Position numbers and translations under genes: made by a program. A DNA stretch of 64,000 bases from Aliirhizobium wenxiniae. GTDB taxonomy: Bacteria; Pseudomonadota; Alphaproteobacteria; Rhizobiales; Rhizobiaceae. The notes beneath the pieces are model-generated. The model ran no database searches. It worked only from the letters and a program-made list of their open reading frames with translations, and was not told where the DNA came from. Within the stretch, counting starts at the first letter, position 1. Each line of letters begins with the position of its first letter. The DNA lies in the NCBI RefSeq assembly GCF_014201355.1, contig NZ_JACHEG010000001.1, forward strand, positions 744,001 through 808,000, written 5' to 3'. This document shows, in pieces, positions 36,254-45,693 of the stretch.

Positions 36254-36531
36254 AGGATCGCCCCAACCCTTTTCCCCGGCGTTTTATAACTCTGCCAAGG
36301 TTAAAGTCCTGATGATGATTTCGGTAAAATAGCCACCATCCTATTCGGGTTCGTGCCTCCCTATCGACGGCTTTAGCTTTTCCTGTCGATTTGCCCATTT
36401 ATGGGGTTCTCATTGGCCGCACATTTGCCTATAAGCCGCGTCTAGCCAGAAAAATGATGCGCACGTGACCCGACCGGAGCTACCCATGCCCCGTGCCGGT
36501 TTTTCGCGCAGACAAAGAGCGGATAGAGACC

Positions 36532-39500
36532 ATGCCAAAGCGCCAAGATATCAAATCGATCCTCATCATCGGCGCGGGTCCGATCGTCATCGGCCAGGCA
36601 TGCGAATTCGACTATTCCGGCACCCAGGCCTGCAAGGCGCTTCGCGAAGAAGGTTACCGGGTCATCCTGGTCAACTCCAATCCAGCTACGATCATGACCG
36701 ATCCGGGTCTTGCCGACGCAACCTATGTTGAGCCGATCACACCCGAAGTCGTCGCCAAGATCATTGCCAAGGAACGCCCCGACGCGCTTCTGCCGACGAT
36801 GGGCGGCCAGACCGCACTTAATACCGCGCTCTCCCTGAAGCGGATGGGCGTTCTCGACCGCTATAATGTCGAGATGATCGGCGCCAAGCCGGCCGCCATC
36901 GACAAGGCAGAAGACCGCGCACTCTTCCGCGAAGCCATGGCCAAGATCGGTCTGGAAACGCCGAAGTCGATGCTCGCCAATGCCACCGACATCAAGGACG
37001 CCGATCGCAAGGCCCATGAAGCCTCGCGCGCCGAACTGAAGGGTAAGCTTTCCGGCGCAGAACTCGACAAGGCGCTCGACGAACTGGAAAACCAGTGGAA
37101 TCTCGGCGAAAGCGACCGCAAGCAGCGCTACATGGCCCATGCCATGGCGATCGGCGCACAGGCGCTCGACGTCGTCGGCCTGCCTGCCATCATTCGTCCA
37201 TCGTTCACCCTCGGCGGCACCGGCGGCGGCATTGCCTATAACCGTTCGGAGTTCTTCGAGATCGTCGGCTCCGGCCTCGACGCTTCCCCCACCACCGAAG
37301 TGCTGATCGAAGAATCGGTTCTCGGCTGGAAGGAATACGAGATGGAAGTGATCCGCGATAAGGCGGATAACTGCATCATCATCTGCTCGATCGAGAACAT
37401 CGATCCGATGGGTGTTCACACTGGTGACTCGATCACTGTCGCGCCGGCTTTGACGCTGACCGACAAGGAATACCAGATCATGCGTAACGCCTCGATCGCG
37501 GTTCTGCGCGAGATCGGCGTTGAAACGGGCGGTTCGAACGTGCAGTTCGCCGTCAATCCTGCCGATGGCCGCCTCGTCGTCATCGAAATGAACCCGCGCG
37601 TTTCGCGCTCGTCGGCACTGGCATCCAAGGCTACCGGCTTTCCGATCGCCAAGGTCGCGGCCAAGCTCGCCATCGGCTACACGCTCGACGAACTGGACAA
37701 CGACATCACCGGCGGCGCAACCCCTGCCTCGTTCGAACCGTCGATCGACTACGTCGTCACCAAGATCCCGCGCTTTGCCTTCGAAAAGTTCCCGGGCGCA
37801 TCGCCGGTCCTGACCACCGCGATGAAGTCCGTTGGTGAAGTCATGGCCATCGGCCGTACCTTCGCGGAATCGCTGCAGAAGGCGCTGCGCGGCATGGAAA
37901 CCGGCCTGACCGGCCTCGATGAAATCGAGATCCCCGGCCTTGGCGAAGGTGATGACCACAACGCCATCCGCGCCGTGATCGGCACCCCGACGCCGGACCG
38001 TCTGCGCCAGGTCGCCCAGGCGCTTCGCCTCGGCATGACCGAGAACGAAGTCCACGAGGCCTGCAAGATCGACCCGTGGTTCATCGCCCAGCTGAAGGCG
38101 ATCGTAGACATGGAAGCCCGCATCCGCGAGCACGGCCTGCCGGCAGACGCCGAAAACCTGCGCATGCTGAAGGCCATGGGCTTCTCCGACGCCCGCCTCG
38201 CCTCGCTGACCCACAAGCGTCCGAAGGAAGTCGCCGAACACCGCAACGCGCTCAACGTGCGTCCGGTCTTCAAGCGTATCGACACCTGCGCCGCCGAATT
38301 CGCTTCGCCGACCGCCTACATGTACTCGACCTACGAGACGCCTTTCGTCGGTGAACTGCGTTCGGAAGCCGAAGTCTCGACCGCCAAGAAGGTCGTTATC
38401 CTAGGCGGTGGCCCGAACCGTATCGGCCAGGGCATCGAGTTCGACTATTGCTGCTGCCATGCGGCCTTCGCGCTGAAGGATGCCGGCTATGAAGCGATCA
38501 TGATCAACTGCAACCCGGAAACCGTGTCCACCGACTACGACACGTCCGATCGCCTGTATTTCGAGCCGCTGACGGCCGAAGACGTGATCGAAATCCTGCG
38601 TGCAGAACAGGAAAAGGGCGAAGTCGTCGGCGTTATCGTCCAGTTCGGCGGCCAGACCCCGCTGAAGCTTGCCGAAGCACTGGAAAAGAACGGCATCCCG
38701 ATCCTCGGCACCGCGCCCGACATGATCGACCTCGCTGAAGACCGCGACCGCTTCCAGAAGCTGCTGATGAAGCTCGACCTGACGCAGCCGAACAACGGTA
38801 TCGCCTACTCGGTCGAACAGGCTCGCACGGTTGCCGGCGAGATCGGCTTCCCGCTGGTCGTACGCCCCTCCTATGTTCTGGGTGGCCGCGCCATGCAGAT
38901 CATCCATCAGGAAAGCCAGCTGCAGACCTACTTGCTCGACACGGTTCCGGAACTGGTTCCGGAAGACATCAAGCAGCGTTACCCGAACGACAAGACCGGC
39001 CAGATCAACACTCTGCTCGGCAAAAACCCGCTTCTGTTCGACAGCTATCTGTCGAATGCCATCGAAGTCGATGTTGACTGCCTGTGCGATGGCACTGATG
39101 TCTTCGTCGCCGGCATCATGGAACATATCGAGGAAGCTGGCATCCACTCGGGCGACTCGGCCTGTTCACTGCCGCCACGTACCCTCTCCGGAGCGATGAT
39201 CGACGAGTTGGAACGCCAGGCCAAGGCCATGGCGAAAGCGCTGAATGTCGTCGGCCTGATGAACGTCCAGTTCGCCATCAAGGACGGCACGGTCTACGTT
39301 CTTGAAGTCAACCCGCGCGCCTCGCGTACGGTGCCTTTCGTTGCCAAGACCATCGGCGCGCCGATCGCCAAGATTGCCGCCCGCGCAATGGCCGGCGAAA
39401 AGCTTGACCCGCTGTTTTCCGCCTATGGCGAAAAGCCGGATCCCCGCAACCTGAAGCACATCGCCGTCAAGGAAGCCGTCTTCCCGTTCGCCCGCTTCCC

Positions 39501-40014
39501 TGGTGTCGATACCCTGCTCGGTCCGGAAATGCGCTCGACCGGCGAAGTCATCGGCCTCGACACCGATTTCGCGCTGGCATTTGCCAAGTCGCAGCTCGGC
39601 GCAGGCGTGGAACTGCCGCGCGAAGGCACGGTCTTCGTCTCCGTCCGCGACTCCGACAAGGACCGCGTCCTGCCGGCAATCAAGATCCTTACCGAAATCG
39701 GCTTCAAGGTTCTCGCGACCGGAGGCACCCAGCGCTTCCTGGCCGAAAACGGTATCGAGGCTACCAAGATCAACAAGGTGCTGGAAGGCCGCCCGCATAT
39801 CGAGGACGCCATCCGTAACCGCCAGGTCCAGCTCGTCATCAACACGACCGACGGCAACAAGGCCATCTCGGACTCGAAGTCGCTTCGCCGCGCCACCCTG
39901 ATGCAGAAAGTGCCTTATTACACGACCATGGCAGGTGCCGAAGCCGCCGCCATGGCAATCAAGGCGTTGAAAGCCGGCAATCTCGAAGTTCGCCCGCTGC
40001 AGGCCTACTTCTAA
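36532..40014 (+). CDS. carB: Carbamoyl-phosphate synthase large subunit
   Basis: 1160-aa synthetase, slightly longer than E. coli CarB, as usual in rhizobia. Two homologous ATP-grasp halves are visible: the first begins [20 protein letters not shown] and the second [19 protein letters not shown]. An oligomerisation domain lies between, and a C-terminal MGS-like allosteric domain begins near [15 protein letters not shown]. With CarA it makes carbamoyl phosphate from bicarbonate, ammonia and ATP. ATG 36532 ([12 protein letters not shown]) is preferred to 36493. A strong terminator follows. Greater than 1 kb open frames on the opposite strand are shadows. Confidence 0.97.
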   Translation: MPKRQDIKSILIIGAGPIVIGQACEFDYSGTQACKALREEGYRVILVNSNPATIMTDPGLADATYVEPITPEVVAKIIAKERPDALLPTMGGQTALNTALSLKRMGVLDRYNVEMIGAKPAAIDKAEDRALFREAMAKIGLETPKSMLANATDIKDADRKAHEASRAELKGKLSGAELDKALDELENQWNLGESDRKQRYMAHAMAIGAQALDVVGLPAIIRPSFTLGGTGGGIAYNRSEFFEIVGSGLDASPTTEVLIEESVLGWKEYEMEVIRDKADNCIIICSIENIDPMGVHTGDSITVAPALTLTDKEYQIMRNASIAVLREIGVETGGSNVQFAVNPADGRLVVIEMNPRVSRSSALASKATGFPIAKVAAKLAIGYTLDELDNDITGGATPASFEPSIDYVVTKIPRFAFEKFPGASPVLTTAMKSVGEVMAIGRTFAESLQKALRGMETGLTGLDEIEIPGLGEGDDHNAIRAVIGTPTPDRLRQVAQALRLGMTENEVHEACKIDPWFIAQLKAIVDMEARIREHGLPADAENLRMLKAMGFSDARLASLTHKRPKEVAEHRNALNVRPVFKRIDTCAAEFASPTAYMYSTYETPFVGELRSEAEVSTAKKVVILGGGPNRIGQGIEFDYCCCHAAFALKDAGYEAIMINCNPETVSTDYDTSDRLYFEPLTAEDVIEILRAEQEKGEVVGVIVQFGGQTPLKLAEALEKNGIPILGTAPDMIDLAEDRDRFQKLLMKLDLTQPNNGIAYSVEQARTVAGEIGFPLVVRPSYVLGGRAMQIIHQESQLQTYLLDTVPELVPEDIKQRYPNDKTGQINTLLGKNPLLFDSYLSNAIEVDVDCLCDGTDVFVAGIMEHIEEAGIHSGDSACSLPPRTLSGAMIDELERQAKAMAKALNVVGLMNVQFAIKDGTVYVLEVNPRASRTVPFVAKTIGAPIAKIAARAMAGEKLDPLFSAYGEKPDPRNLKHIAVKEAVFPFARFPGVDTLLGPEMRSTGEVIGLDTDFALAFAKSQLGAGVELPREGTVFVSVRDSDKDRVLPAIKILTEIGFKVLATGGTQRFLAENGIEATKINKVLEGRPHIEDAIRNRQVQLVINTTDGNKAISDSKSLRRATLMQKVPYYTTMAGAEAAAMAIKALKAGNLEVRPLQAYF

Positions 40015-40022
40015 GCAATATA

Positions 40023-40058
40023 AGAGCCGGTCAGCATTCCTGTTGACCGGCTCTTTTT
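40023..40058 (+). terminator. Rho-independent terminator of carB
   Basis: Perfect 11-bp stem AGAGCCGGTCA / TGACCGGCTCT with a 10-base loop, followed by TTTTC. It begins 8 bases after the carB stop. Confidence 0.9.
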
Positions 40059-40117
40059 CGCTCCGCTATCTACCCGGTCGATAACTTGACTAAACGATGC
40101 CGGGACGGAGGAAGACC

Positions 40118-40576
40118 ATGAATGATGATGTGAACCGCTCGCTTGTCATCGAAAACGAACGTGTCTTCGCCACGGACCGCGCCACGCTGTTCAGAGCCTT
40201 TTCCGACAAGACACTCTTGGAAAAGTGGTGGGGACCACACGGTTTCACCAACCGCATCGAGAAATTCGACTTCGTCGATGGCGGCACATGGGTGATTGTC
40301 ATGACATCCTCCAGCGACACCGACTTCGAGAATCACTGGACTTTCGACGAGATCCGGCAGGATGAGCGTATTGCTGCGTTTCATCACGGACCGATGCACG
40401 CATTCGGCCTTGAGATCGGCTACCACGACGATGACAACGGAACACGCCTTACCTGGCGCATGTCCTTCGAAGACACCCAGGACAATCGCGATATCGAGAA
40501 ATTTCTCTCTGCCGCCAATGAGCAGAATTTGGACCGGCTGGAAACCGTGCTCTCCACCATAAAAAAGCGCAGCTGA
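40118..40576 (+). CDS. SRPBCC (AHSA1-like) domain protein
   Basis: 152-aa single-domain protein of the START/Bet v1-like SRPBCC fold, AHSA1 branch. Features are RVFATDRATLFRAFSDKTLL at the start, the KWWGPHGFTN motif, and a C-terminal helix (EQNLDRLETVLSTIKK). Such proteins bind hydrophobic ligands; individual functions are rarely known. ATG 40118 follows ggaggaagacc. It is a separate unit after the carB terminator; no ArsR partner is adjacent, although many rhizobial members have one. Confidence 0.87.
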   Translation: MNDDVNRSLVIENERVFATDRATLFRAFSDKTLLEKWWGPHGFTNRIEKFDFVDGGTWVIVMTSSSDTDFENHWTFDEIRQDERIAAFHHGPMHAFGLEIGYHDDDNGTRLTWRMSFEDTQDNRDIEKFLSAANEQNLDRLETVLSTIKKRS

Positions 40577-40689
40577 TACCAAAGCTATACGGCGATACAT
40601 GCAACGCATATAGCCATCAGAAACAAAACCTTCAGTTGCAAATGGAAAAAATGCACCCTAACTTGATTTAACTAAGTTGAGGGGATTTC

Positions 40690-41895
40690 ATGTCGAAGAA
40701 CATCGTCATTCTGTTCGATGGCACATCGAACGAGATTTCAGCGGATCGCACCAATATTCTGCGCCTCTTTGGAGCACTGGAGCGGTCGGAGCAGCAGATC
40801 GTCTATTACGATCCCGGCGTAGGCACATTCGGCGCCAGCAACGCCTGGTCGAAGGTTTATCGCAATACGATCGAGATCTGGGGACTGGCCACCGGCTGGG
40901 GCATGGACCAGAACATCAAGGAAGCTTACCGTTTTCTCATCGAGAATTACGATCCTGGGACCAAAGACAAGAATGGCAGCTACAGGGATCGCGACCGCAT
41001 TTATATATTCGGGTTTAGCCGCGGAGCCTATTCTGCAAGGGTTCTAGCTGGATTTATCCACGCGCTCGGCCTCATGAGCAGCCAGCATCTCAACCTCCTG
41101 GATTATGCTTACAACACCTATAAAGGCATCCCTGCCCAGGAAGAGGTTGACCACGACAAACTTCAGGAAGACGAGGGACGCTCGGCCTTCGCCTCGATGC
41201 GTCTCTATGAGCGAACACTGCGCACCGGGCGCCCGCCAATCAAACTGCTCGGCCTGTTCGATACGGTTGCCTCCGTCATCGAGCCGGGCAAGCATTGGCT
41301 GCAGATGAAGACGCACCCCTTTTCCAATATGAATCCCAGCGTCGAATGGGTACGCCATGCCGTGGCCATAGATGAACGTCGCACGATGTTTCAGCCAGAA
41401 TTATGGATTCCCGATCAAGACTACAGAGGCAGCCCCTTCAAGAAAGTGAAGGGGAAACAGAACTTCAAGCAGGTCTGGTTTGCGGGCGTGCATGGCGATG
41501 TCGGCGGCGGCTATCCCGAGCCGGACAGTGGCCAAGTCAAGATCCCACTCGAATGGATGATTAGAGAGACCGAACCGACGGGCTTGCTTTATCGAACCCA
41601 AACCGTTGAAGATATTGTCAAAGGACAACGTAACAACAGATATGTCAGCCTGAACGCAACGGCAGACCTGCACGATTCCATGAGCCTCGGCTGGAAACCG
41701 CTGGAGTATCTTCCTCGTCGCGTACCTGAAAACTCATGGCGCAAGCGTGGCGATCGTCGCTCGATTTATATCCCGTTGCGGGATCGTCGTTTTATCCCAG
41801 AGAGCGCCATGCTGCACAGTTCCGTGCGCACCCGTATGCAGAAGGGTGGTTATAATCCCCCCAATCTGCCGAAAGATCCGATCTACGTGGATTGA
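40690..41895 (+). CDS. DUF2235 alpha/beta-hydrolase protein
   Basis: 401-aa protein with the DUF2235 domain. It opens KNIVILFDGTSNE, carries the nucleophile elbow GFSRGAYSAR (GxSxG serine) near residue 107, and later HGDVGGGYPE, with the typical acid/histidine region. Some DUF2235 proteins are Tle-type phospholipase effectors of type VI secretion, but others stand alone; no secretion genes are nearby here. No signal peptide is seen. It has its own leader and a purine-rich site (ttgaggggatttc) before the ATG. The substrate is unknown. Confidence 0.85.
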   Translation: MSKNIVILFDGTSNEISADRTNILRLFGALERSEQQIVYYDPGVGTFGASNAWSKVYRNTIEIWGLATGWGMDQNIKEAYRFLIENYDPGTKDKNGSYRDRDRIYIFGFSRGAYSARVLAGFIHALGLMSSQHLNLLDYAYNTYKGIPAQEEVDHDKLQEDEGRSAFASMRLYERTLRTGRPPIKLLGLFDTVASVIEPGKHWLQMKTHPFSNMNPSVEWVRHAVAIDERRTMFQPELWIPDQDYRGSPFKKVKGKQNFKQVWFAGVHGDVGGGYPEPDSGQVKIPLEWMIRETEPTGLLYRTQTVEDIVKGQRNNRYVSLNATADLHDSMSLGWKPLEYLPRRVPENSWRKRGDRRSIYIPLRDRRFIPESAMLHSSVRTRMQKGGYNPPNLPKDPIYVD

Positions 41896-41977
41896 TCAAA
41901 CCACTCCCGAACTGATTGGCCGGCGATCGGCCGCCTCTACTTTCGCAAAGGCGGCCATGGCCCATCATGGACCACAT

Positions 41978-42094
41978 TCATCCGGAATAATCCCGGAGGA
42001 ATTTCCACATCAGAAGTGATCCGAAAGCCAACGTCGTCCACATCGCAAATGCGACGCAGACGGACATGATCAGGCTTGCGACCCGCCTCGTCAT
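41978..42094 (-). CDS. Possible 38-residue single-pass membrane protein
   Basis: Very short frame (MTRRVASLIMSVCVAFAMWT...) with a basic start, one hydrophobic helix and a basic C-terminal stretch (KFLRDYSG). An excellent ribosome-binding site, GGAGGT, lies 8 bases before the ATG. That placement is the main evidence; no family is recognised. The open frame runs further upstream, but the part before this ATG has no ribosome-binding site and looks non-coding. Confidence 0.45.
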   Translation of the reverse strand: MTRRVASLIMSVCVAFAMWTTLAFGSLLMWKFLRDYSG

Positions 42095-42290
42095 CGGGCG
42101 GCACCTCCGGGGTTGCTCCGGGAACAACGCTAAGCGTGAATTTTCCACCTGTCTTGAAGCACTCGACGGGAACGTTAAAAGGTAAAAACTAACGGCCGGA
42201 TTTCGTCGCCACCATGTCTCGCATTGCACCATTTACGCTCCGAAACGATACCGCAATGCAGCATGGGCCTGTTGAAAACCTGGTTGCCGC

Positions 42291-43742
42291 TCACATGAGC
42301 CGTTTCACCGACGCGAAATCTCCGCGAAAGCGGTCAATCTCCTTCTGTTTCAAATCCTCATCAACAATACGCAGCAGGTAGGATGGGTGAACGGTAACGA
42401 ATAGCGTCTTGCCTTCTTCCATTGCGATTGGCTCGCTGCGAATATCTGCCAGCTTCTGCCGCATGTCAGTCAAAGCGAAGAGCGCCGTCGCACCCATTGC
42501 GACGATAAGTTTCGGCTTTACCAGTTCCAGTTCCTGGCGCAGCCACCAGCGGCATTGCCGAACTTCCCCCATGTTGGGTTTCTGGTGGATACGCCTTTTC
42601 CCACGCGGCTGATATTTGAAGTGCTTCACTGCATTGGTGACATAAAGCCTGTCGCGTTCAATCCCGGCGAGCTTCAGCGCCTCCTCGAAAAGCGTTCCCG
42701 CAGGCCCGACAAACGGCCTCCCCACCAGATCTTCATGGTCACCAGGTTGTTCGCCGATCACCATCACGTCGGCATCCGCTGGCCCTTCTCCAAATACCGT
42801 CTGGGTTGCGAGGCAATGGATGTCGCAACGCGTGCAGGAGCGTGCGGCTTCTCTGACCGCAGCGAGTGTGCCCGCAGCAGGCAGAGGAATTGTCGCCGCC
42901 CTCGCCGCGGCCTCCTGAATGCGATGATGGAACGGCAAAGGCTCGCTCGCTCGCCTGACGGCCATCTCAAGCACATCTGCCTCTGCCTTGGCGATCAGGC
43001 CGGGAATGAGCTCCGCCTCGGGCAGGTTCTTCCAGTATTTCTTCGGCATCTCGGCCATCATCATCTTCACCTTCAATCGCGCCGGATTAAAGATGGAAGC
43101 ATAATAGGTGCGCCAGAGATCATCGGTCTCATCACGAAGATCTGGCCTTGGTGCAGGATCGTCGTTCACCTTCAGTTTTTCGCCATCCCAAGAAGCCGAC
43201 CCCTTGGGCGTGGCAATCAACCAGTCCATGTCGGTAAACCGCCGCTGAAAGAATGGTGCCACGCGATCAACGATGAAGTGATCCGGCTCGAACCACGCCA
43301 CAAAGCGCCGCCGCCCCACCTTCCCCTCCGGCAGCGGAATTTCCTTGAAGCGCACGAAAGCCGTCATCTTGTGATAGTCACGCCCGACCGACTTCGCCAA
43401 CTGACGCGCCGCAGCCACATCACGATCGGTCGCCATGTTGAGTAGACCATGCGAATGGAAAAGCCTGAACAGCAGCCGATAGAGAAGTGCAAATCGGGTC
43501 GGATCGGAATGGCAGATAACCGCTTCAGCTAACCGGATGAAAGAAGGCTGCACACTGATTTTCGGTGGCGGATTTGCCGGCGGCGGAAATCTGTTGTCAT
43601 CGAAGCCAAACAGGCCGTCAGCATCGTCCATCGTCCGCCATTCGATGAATTCAGGAGTAATTCCGGCCATCATGAAACCCCGGGCCGCATCCCGCCATTC
43701 ATCAAGATCGCCCCGCCCCCGCAAGGAATAGCGAAACATCAT
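42291..43742 (-). CDS. DUF4130 fused to UdgX-type uracil-DNA glycosylase
   Basis: 483-aa fusion. The first 270 residues match DUF4130 (FRYSLRGRGDLDEWRDAAR, FVRFKE, FFQRRFTDMDWLI). The rest is a uracil-DNA glycosylase with GEQPGDHEDLVGRPFVGPAG, an iron-sulfur-type cysteine cluster (CTRCDIHC), a VHPSYLLR motif, and KRRIH at residues 382-386. KRRIH is the hallmark of UdgX, in which the histidine (H386 here) bonds covalently to the abasic site. It should excise uracil and stay attached to DNA. It overlaps the upstream radical SAM gene by four bases, forming a LexA-controlled repair operon. Confidence 0.92.
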   Translation of the reverse strand: MMFRYSLRGRGDLDEWRDAARGFMMAGITPEFIEWRTMDDADGLFGFDDNRFPPPANPPPKISVQPSFIRLAEAVICHSDPTRFALLYRLLFRLFHSHGLLNMATDRDVAAARQLAKSVGRDYHKMTAFVRFKEIPLPEGKVGRRRFVAWFEPDHFIVDRVAPFFQRRFTDMDWLIATPKGSASWDGEKLKVNDDPAPRPDLRDETDDLWRTYYASIFNPARLKVKMMMAEMPKKYWKNLPEAELIPGLIAKAEADVLEMAVRRASEPLPFHHRIQEAAARAATIPLPAAGTLAAVREAARSCTRCDIHCLATQTVFGEGPADADVMVIGEQPGDHEDLVGRPFVGPAGTLFEEALKLAGIERDRLYVTNAVKHFKYQPRGKRRIHQKPNMGEVRQCRWWLRQELELVKPKLIVAMGATALFALTDMRQKLADIRSEPIAMEEGKTLFVTVHPSYLLRIVDEDLKQKEIDRFRGDFASVKRLM

Positions 43743-44971
43743 AACAGCGACAGTTGCTCCGGCTTAGGTTGAAACATGGCGCGAAGATCAGACCGGTCGA
43801 CCAGCCGGTGTGGCGTCCAGCCGTCACAGATGACAAAGGGCTGTATCTTCCGGAGCGATACGTTCAGTCGCTTCAGATCATCCAGCCTGAGTTTTTGGAA
43901 CCGCCGAGACGACAGAATGCCGTTGACCGCTTTGGTGCCGAAGCCCGGAACTCTGAGCAACATCTCGCGATCTGCACGGTTGACATCGACTGGGAACCGA
44001 TCGCGATGAGACAATGCCCAGGCAAGTTTTGGATCGAGATCGAGATCGAGCATTCCACCATCACGTCCCGACGTAATTTCCTCAATGTCGAACCCGTAGA
44101 AACGATAGAGCCAGTCGGCCTGATAGAGCCGGTGTTCACGCATCAATGGCGGTTTGATCAGCGGCAGCTTTTTCGACGAATCCGGGATGGGACTGAAGGC
44201 GGAATAATAGACACGCTTCAATCCATAACTTCCGTAAAGCCTGGCACTGGTGCCGAGGATCGTGGCATCACATGCGCCATCGGCCCCGACTATCATCTGC
44301 GTGCTCTGCCCCGCCGGCGCGAATTTGCGCCGGCGCTTGGTCTGCAATGTCGGCTCCGCCATTTCCTCGATCTTCAGTCGCAGGTTCCCCATTGAGCGAC
44401 GAATGTTCGCCGGCTGCTTCTCCGGTGCGAATTTCCCGATCCCGGCGTCGGTCGGCAATTCGATATTGATCGAAAGACGATCCGCATAAAGCCCCGCCTC
44501 CTCGATCAGATGAGCAGAAGCTTCAGGGATAGACTTCAGATGGATGTAGCCACGGAAGTTATGGATCGTCCGCAATTCCCTGGCGATCCGCACCATCTCT
44601 TCCATGGTGTGATCGGAGGAGCGGATGATCCCCGAAGACAGAAAAAGCCCCTCGATATAGTTGCGGCGGTAAAATTCGAGCGTAAGCCAGATCACTTCTT
44701 CCGGCGTAAAACGCGCACGTTCCACATTGCTGGAAGAACGATTGATGCAGTAAACACAGTCGTAAATGCAGAAATTGGTAAGCAGGATCTTCAGAAGCGA
44801 GATACAGCGACCATCAGGTGCATAGGCATGACAGATACCCGATCCCTCGGTCGAACCGAGCCCTCCGCTTGCCGAGGAATCGCGCCTCACCGTCCCGCTC
44901 GACGCGCAGGAAGCATCATATTTTGCGGCGTCCGAAAGGATCGCCAATCGTTCTTTCAGCGACTTCTTCAT
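43739..44971 (-). CDS. Putative DNA modification/repair radical SAM protein
   Basis: 410-aa radical SAM enzyme. The 4Fe-4S/SAM motif FCIYDCVYC (CxxxCxxC) sits near residue 68, after a Cys-containing N-terminus. A C-terminal helix-hairpin-helix (LLRVPGFGTKAVNGILSSRR) suggests DNA binding. This family is almost always encoded next to the DUF4130/UdgX protein, as here, and is annotated as a DNA modification or repair enzyme of unknown reaction. ATG 44971 is used; a TTG at 44977 is less likely. A perfect LexA box lies 8 bases upstream, so damage should induce it. Confidence 0.9.
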   Translation of the reverse strand: MKKSLKERLAILSDAAKYDASCASSGTVRRDSSASGGLGSTEGSGICHAYAPDGRCISLLKILLTNFCIYDCVYCINRSSSNVERARFTPEEVIWLTLEFYRRNYIEGLFLSSGIIRSSDHTMEEMVRIARELRTIHNFRGYIHLKSIPEASAHLIEEAGLYADRLSINIELPTDAGIGKFAPEKQPANIRRSMGNLRLKIEEMAEPTLQTKRRRKFAPAGQSTQMIVGADGACDATILGTSARLYGSYGLKRVYYSAFSPIPDSSKKLPLIKPPLMREHRLYQADWLYRFYGFDIEEITSGRDGGMLDLDLDPKLAWALSHRDRFPVDVNRADREMLLRVPGFGTKAVNGILSSRRFQKLRLDDLKRLNVSLRKIQPFVICDGWTPHRLVDRSDLRAMFQPKPEQLSLL

Positions 44972-44978
44972 TGTCAAT

Positions 44979-44993
44979 GTTCACTATATGTTC
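44979..44993 (-). promoter_or_regulatory. LexA (SOS) box before the radical SAM-UdgX operon
   Basis: GTTC, 7 bases, GTTC (plus strand), i.e. GAAC-N7-GAAC on the coding strand. This is the exact alphaproteobacterial LexA operator. It lies 8 bases before the ATG and would cover the -10 of a promoter whose -35 is TTGACA at 45004-45009 (minus strand). Confidence 0.8.
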
Positions 44994-45003
44994 CAGTCGC
45001 CAC

Positions 45004-45009
45004 TGTCAA
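45004..45009 (-). promoter_or_regulatory. -35 element of the SOS-regulated operon
   Basis: Perfect TTGACA on the minus strand. TAGTGA lies 17 bases downstream, inside the LexA box. Binding of LexA there would block the promoter. Confidence 0.5.
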
Positions 45010-45212
45010 GAGATTGACAAACGGGCGCGGTTCACATCACATGTGGCACGCGGGAGATATGGCATGGTTTCGAAATTCCTCGTAAGGAACGTCGAAATTC
45101 TGATATAGTGACCCTACATTTTGATATTGCGATGGTTCCGAAGTTCACGCTCCGGAACCTGTTTCTTTTTGTGTTCGCGGCATCCGCGGGCACGCCCCTG
45201 AAGGACAAGAAA

Positions 45213-45689
45213 ATGGTTGAAAAGGTACCGATGACGCAGAACGGCTTTGTCCAGCTGCAGGAAGAACTGCGCTGGAGGCAGCAGGAGGAGCGTCCCCGTA
45301 TCATCGAAGCGATTGCGGAAGCGCGCGCCCATGGCGACCTTTCGGAAAACGCTGAGTATCACGCTGCCAAGGAAGCCCAGAGCCACAACGAAGGCCGCAT
45401 TACCGAGCTGGAAGACCTGACAGCCCGCGCAGAAGTCATCGACCTTTCCAAGATGTCCGGCTCCAAGGTAAAGTTCGGTGCCACTGTAAAATTGGTCGAC
45501 GAAGATACCGAAGAGGAAAAGACCTACCAGATCGTCGGCGATCAGGAAGCCGACGTGAAGGCCGGTCGCATCTCAATCTCCTCCCCGATCGCCCGCGCTA
45601 TGATCGGCAAGGAAGCAGGCGAATCGATCGAAGTCGTTGCACCTGGCGGCTCCAAGGCCTACGAGATTCTTTCCGTTTCCTGGGGCTGA
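45213..45689 (+). CDS. greA: Transcription elongation factor GreA
   Basis: 158-aa GreA that rescues stalled RNA polymerase by stimulating transcript cleavage. The N-terminal coiled coil carries the acidic tip ([18 protein letters not shown], with D and E at the tip), and the FKBP-like C-terminal domain ends [23 protein letters not shown] 45213 follows aagga and starts MVEKVPMTQ. The lpsB gene begins four bases after its stop, so they are co-transcribed. The same order greA-lpsB is known in Sinorhizobium meliloti. Confidence 0.95.
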   Translation: MVEKVPMTQNGFVQLQEELRWRQQEERPRIIEAIAEARAHGDLSENAEYHAAKEAQSHNEGRITELEDLTARAEVIDLSKMSGSKVKFGATVKLVDEDTEEEKTYQIVGDQEADVKAGRISISSPIARAMIGKEAGESIEVVAPGGSKAYEILSVSWG

Positions 45690-45693
45690 TACA

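Noticed and set aside
36442..38241. 599-residue open frame on the minus strand
   Set aside because: Lies entirely antisense to carB, with low-complexity, unlikely composition; a shadow of GC-rich coding sequence.
41929..41956. 8-bp inverted repeat GGCCGCCT / AGGCGGCC after the DUF2235 gene as a terminator
   Set aside because: No T-run follows; could be a weak hairpin but not enough for a terminator call.
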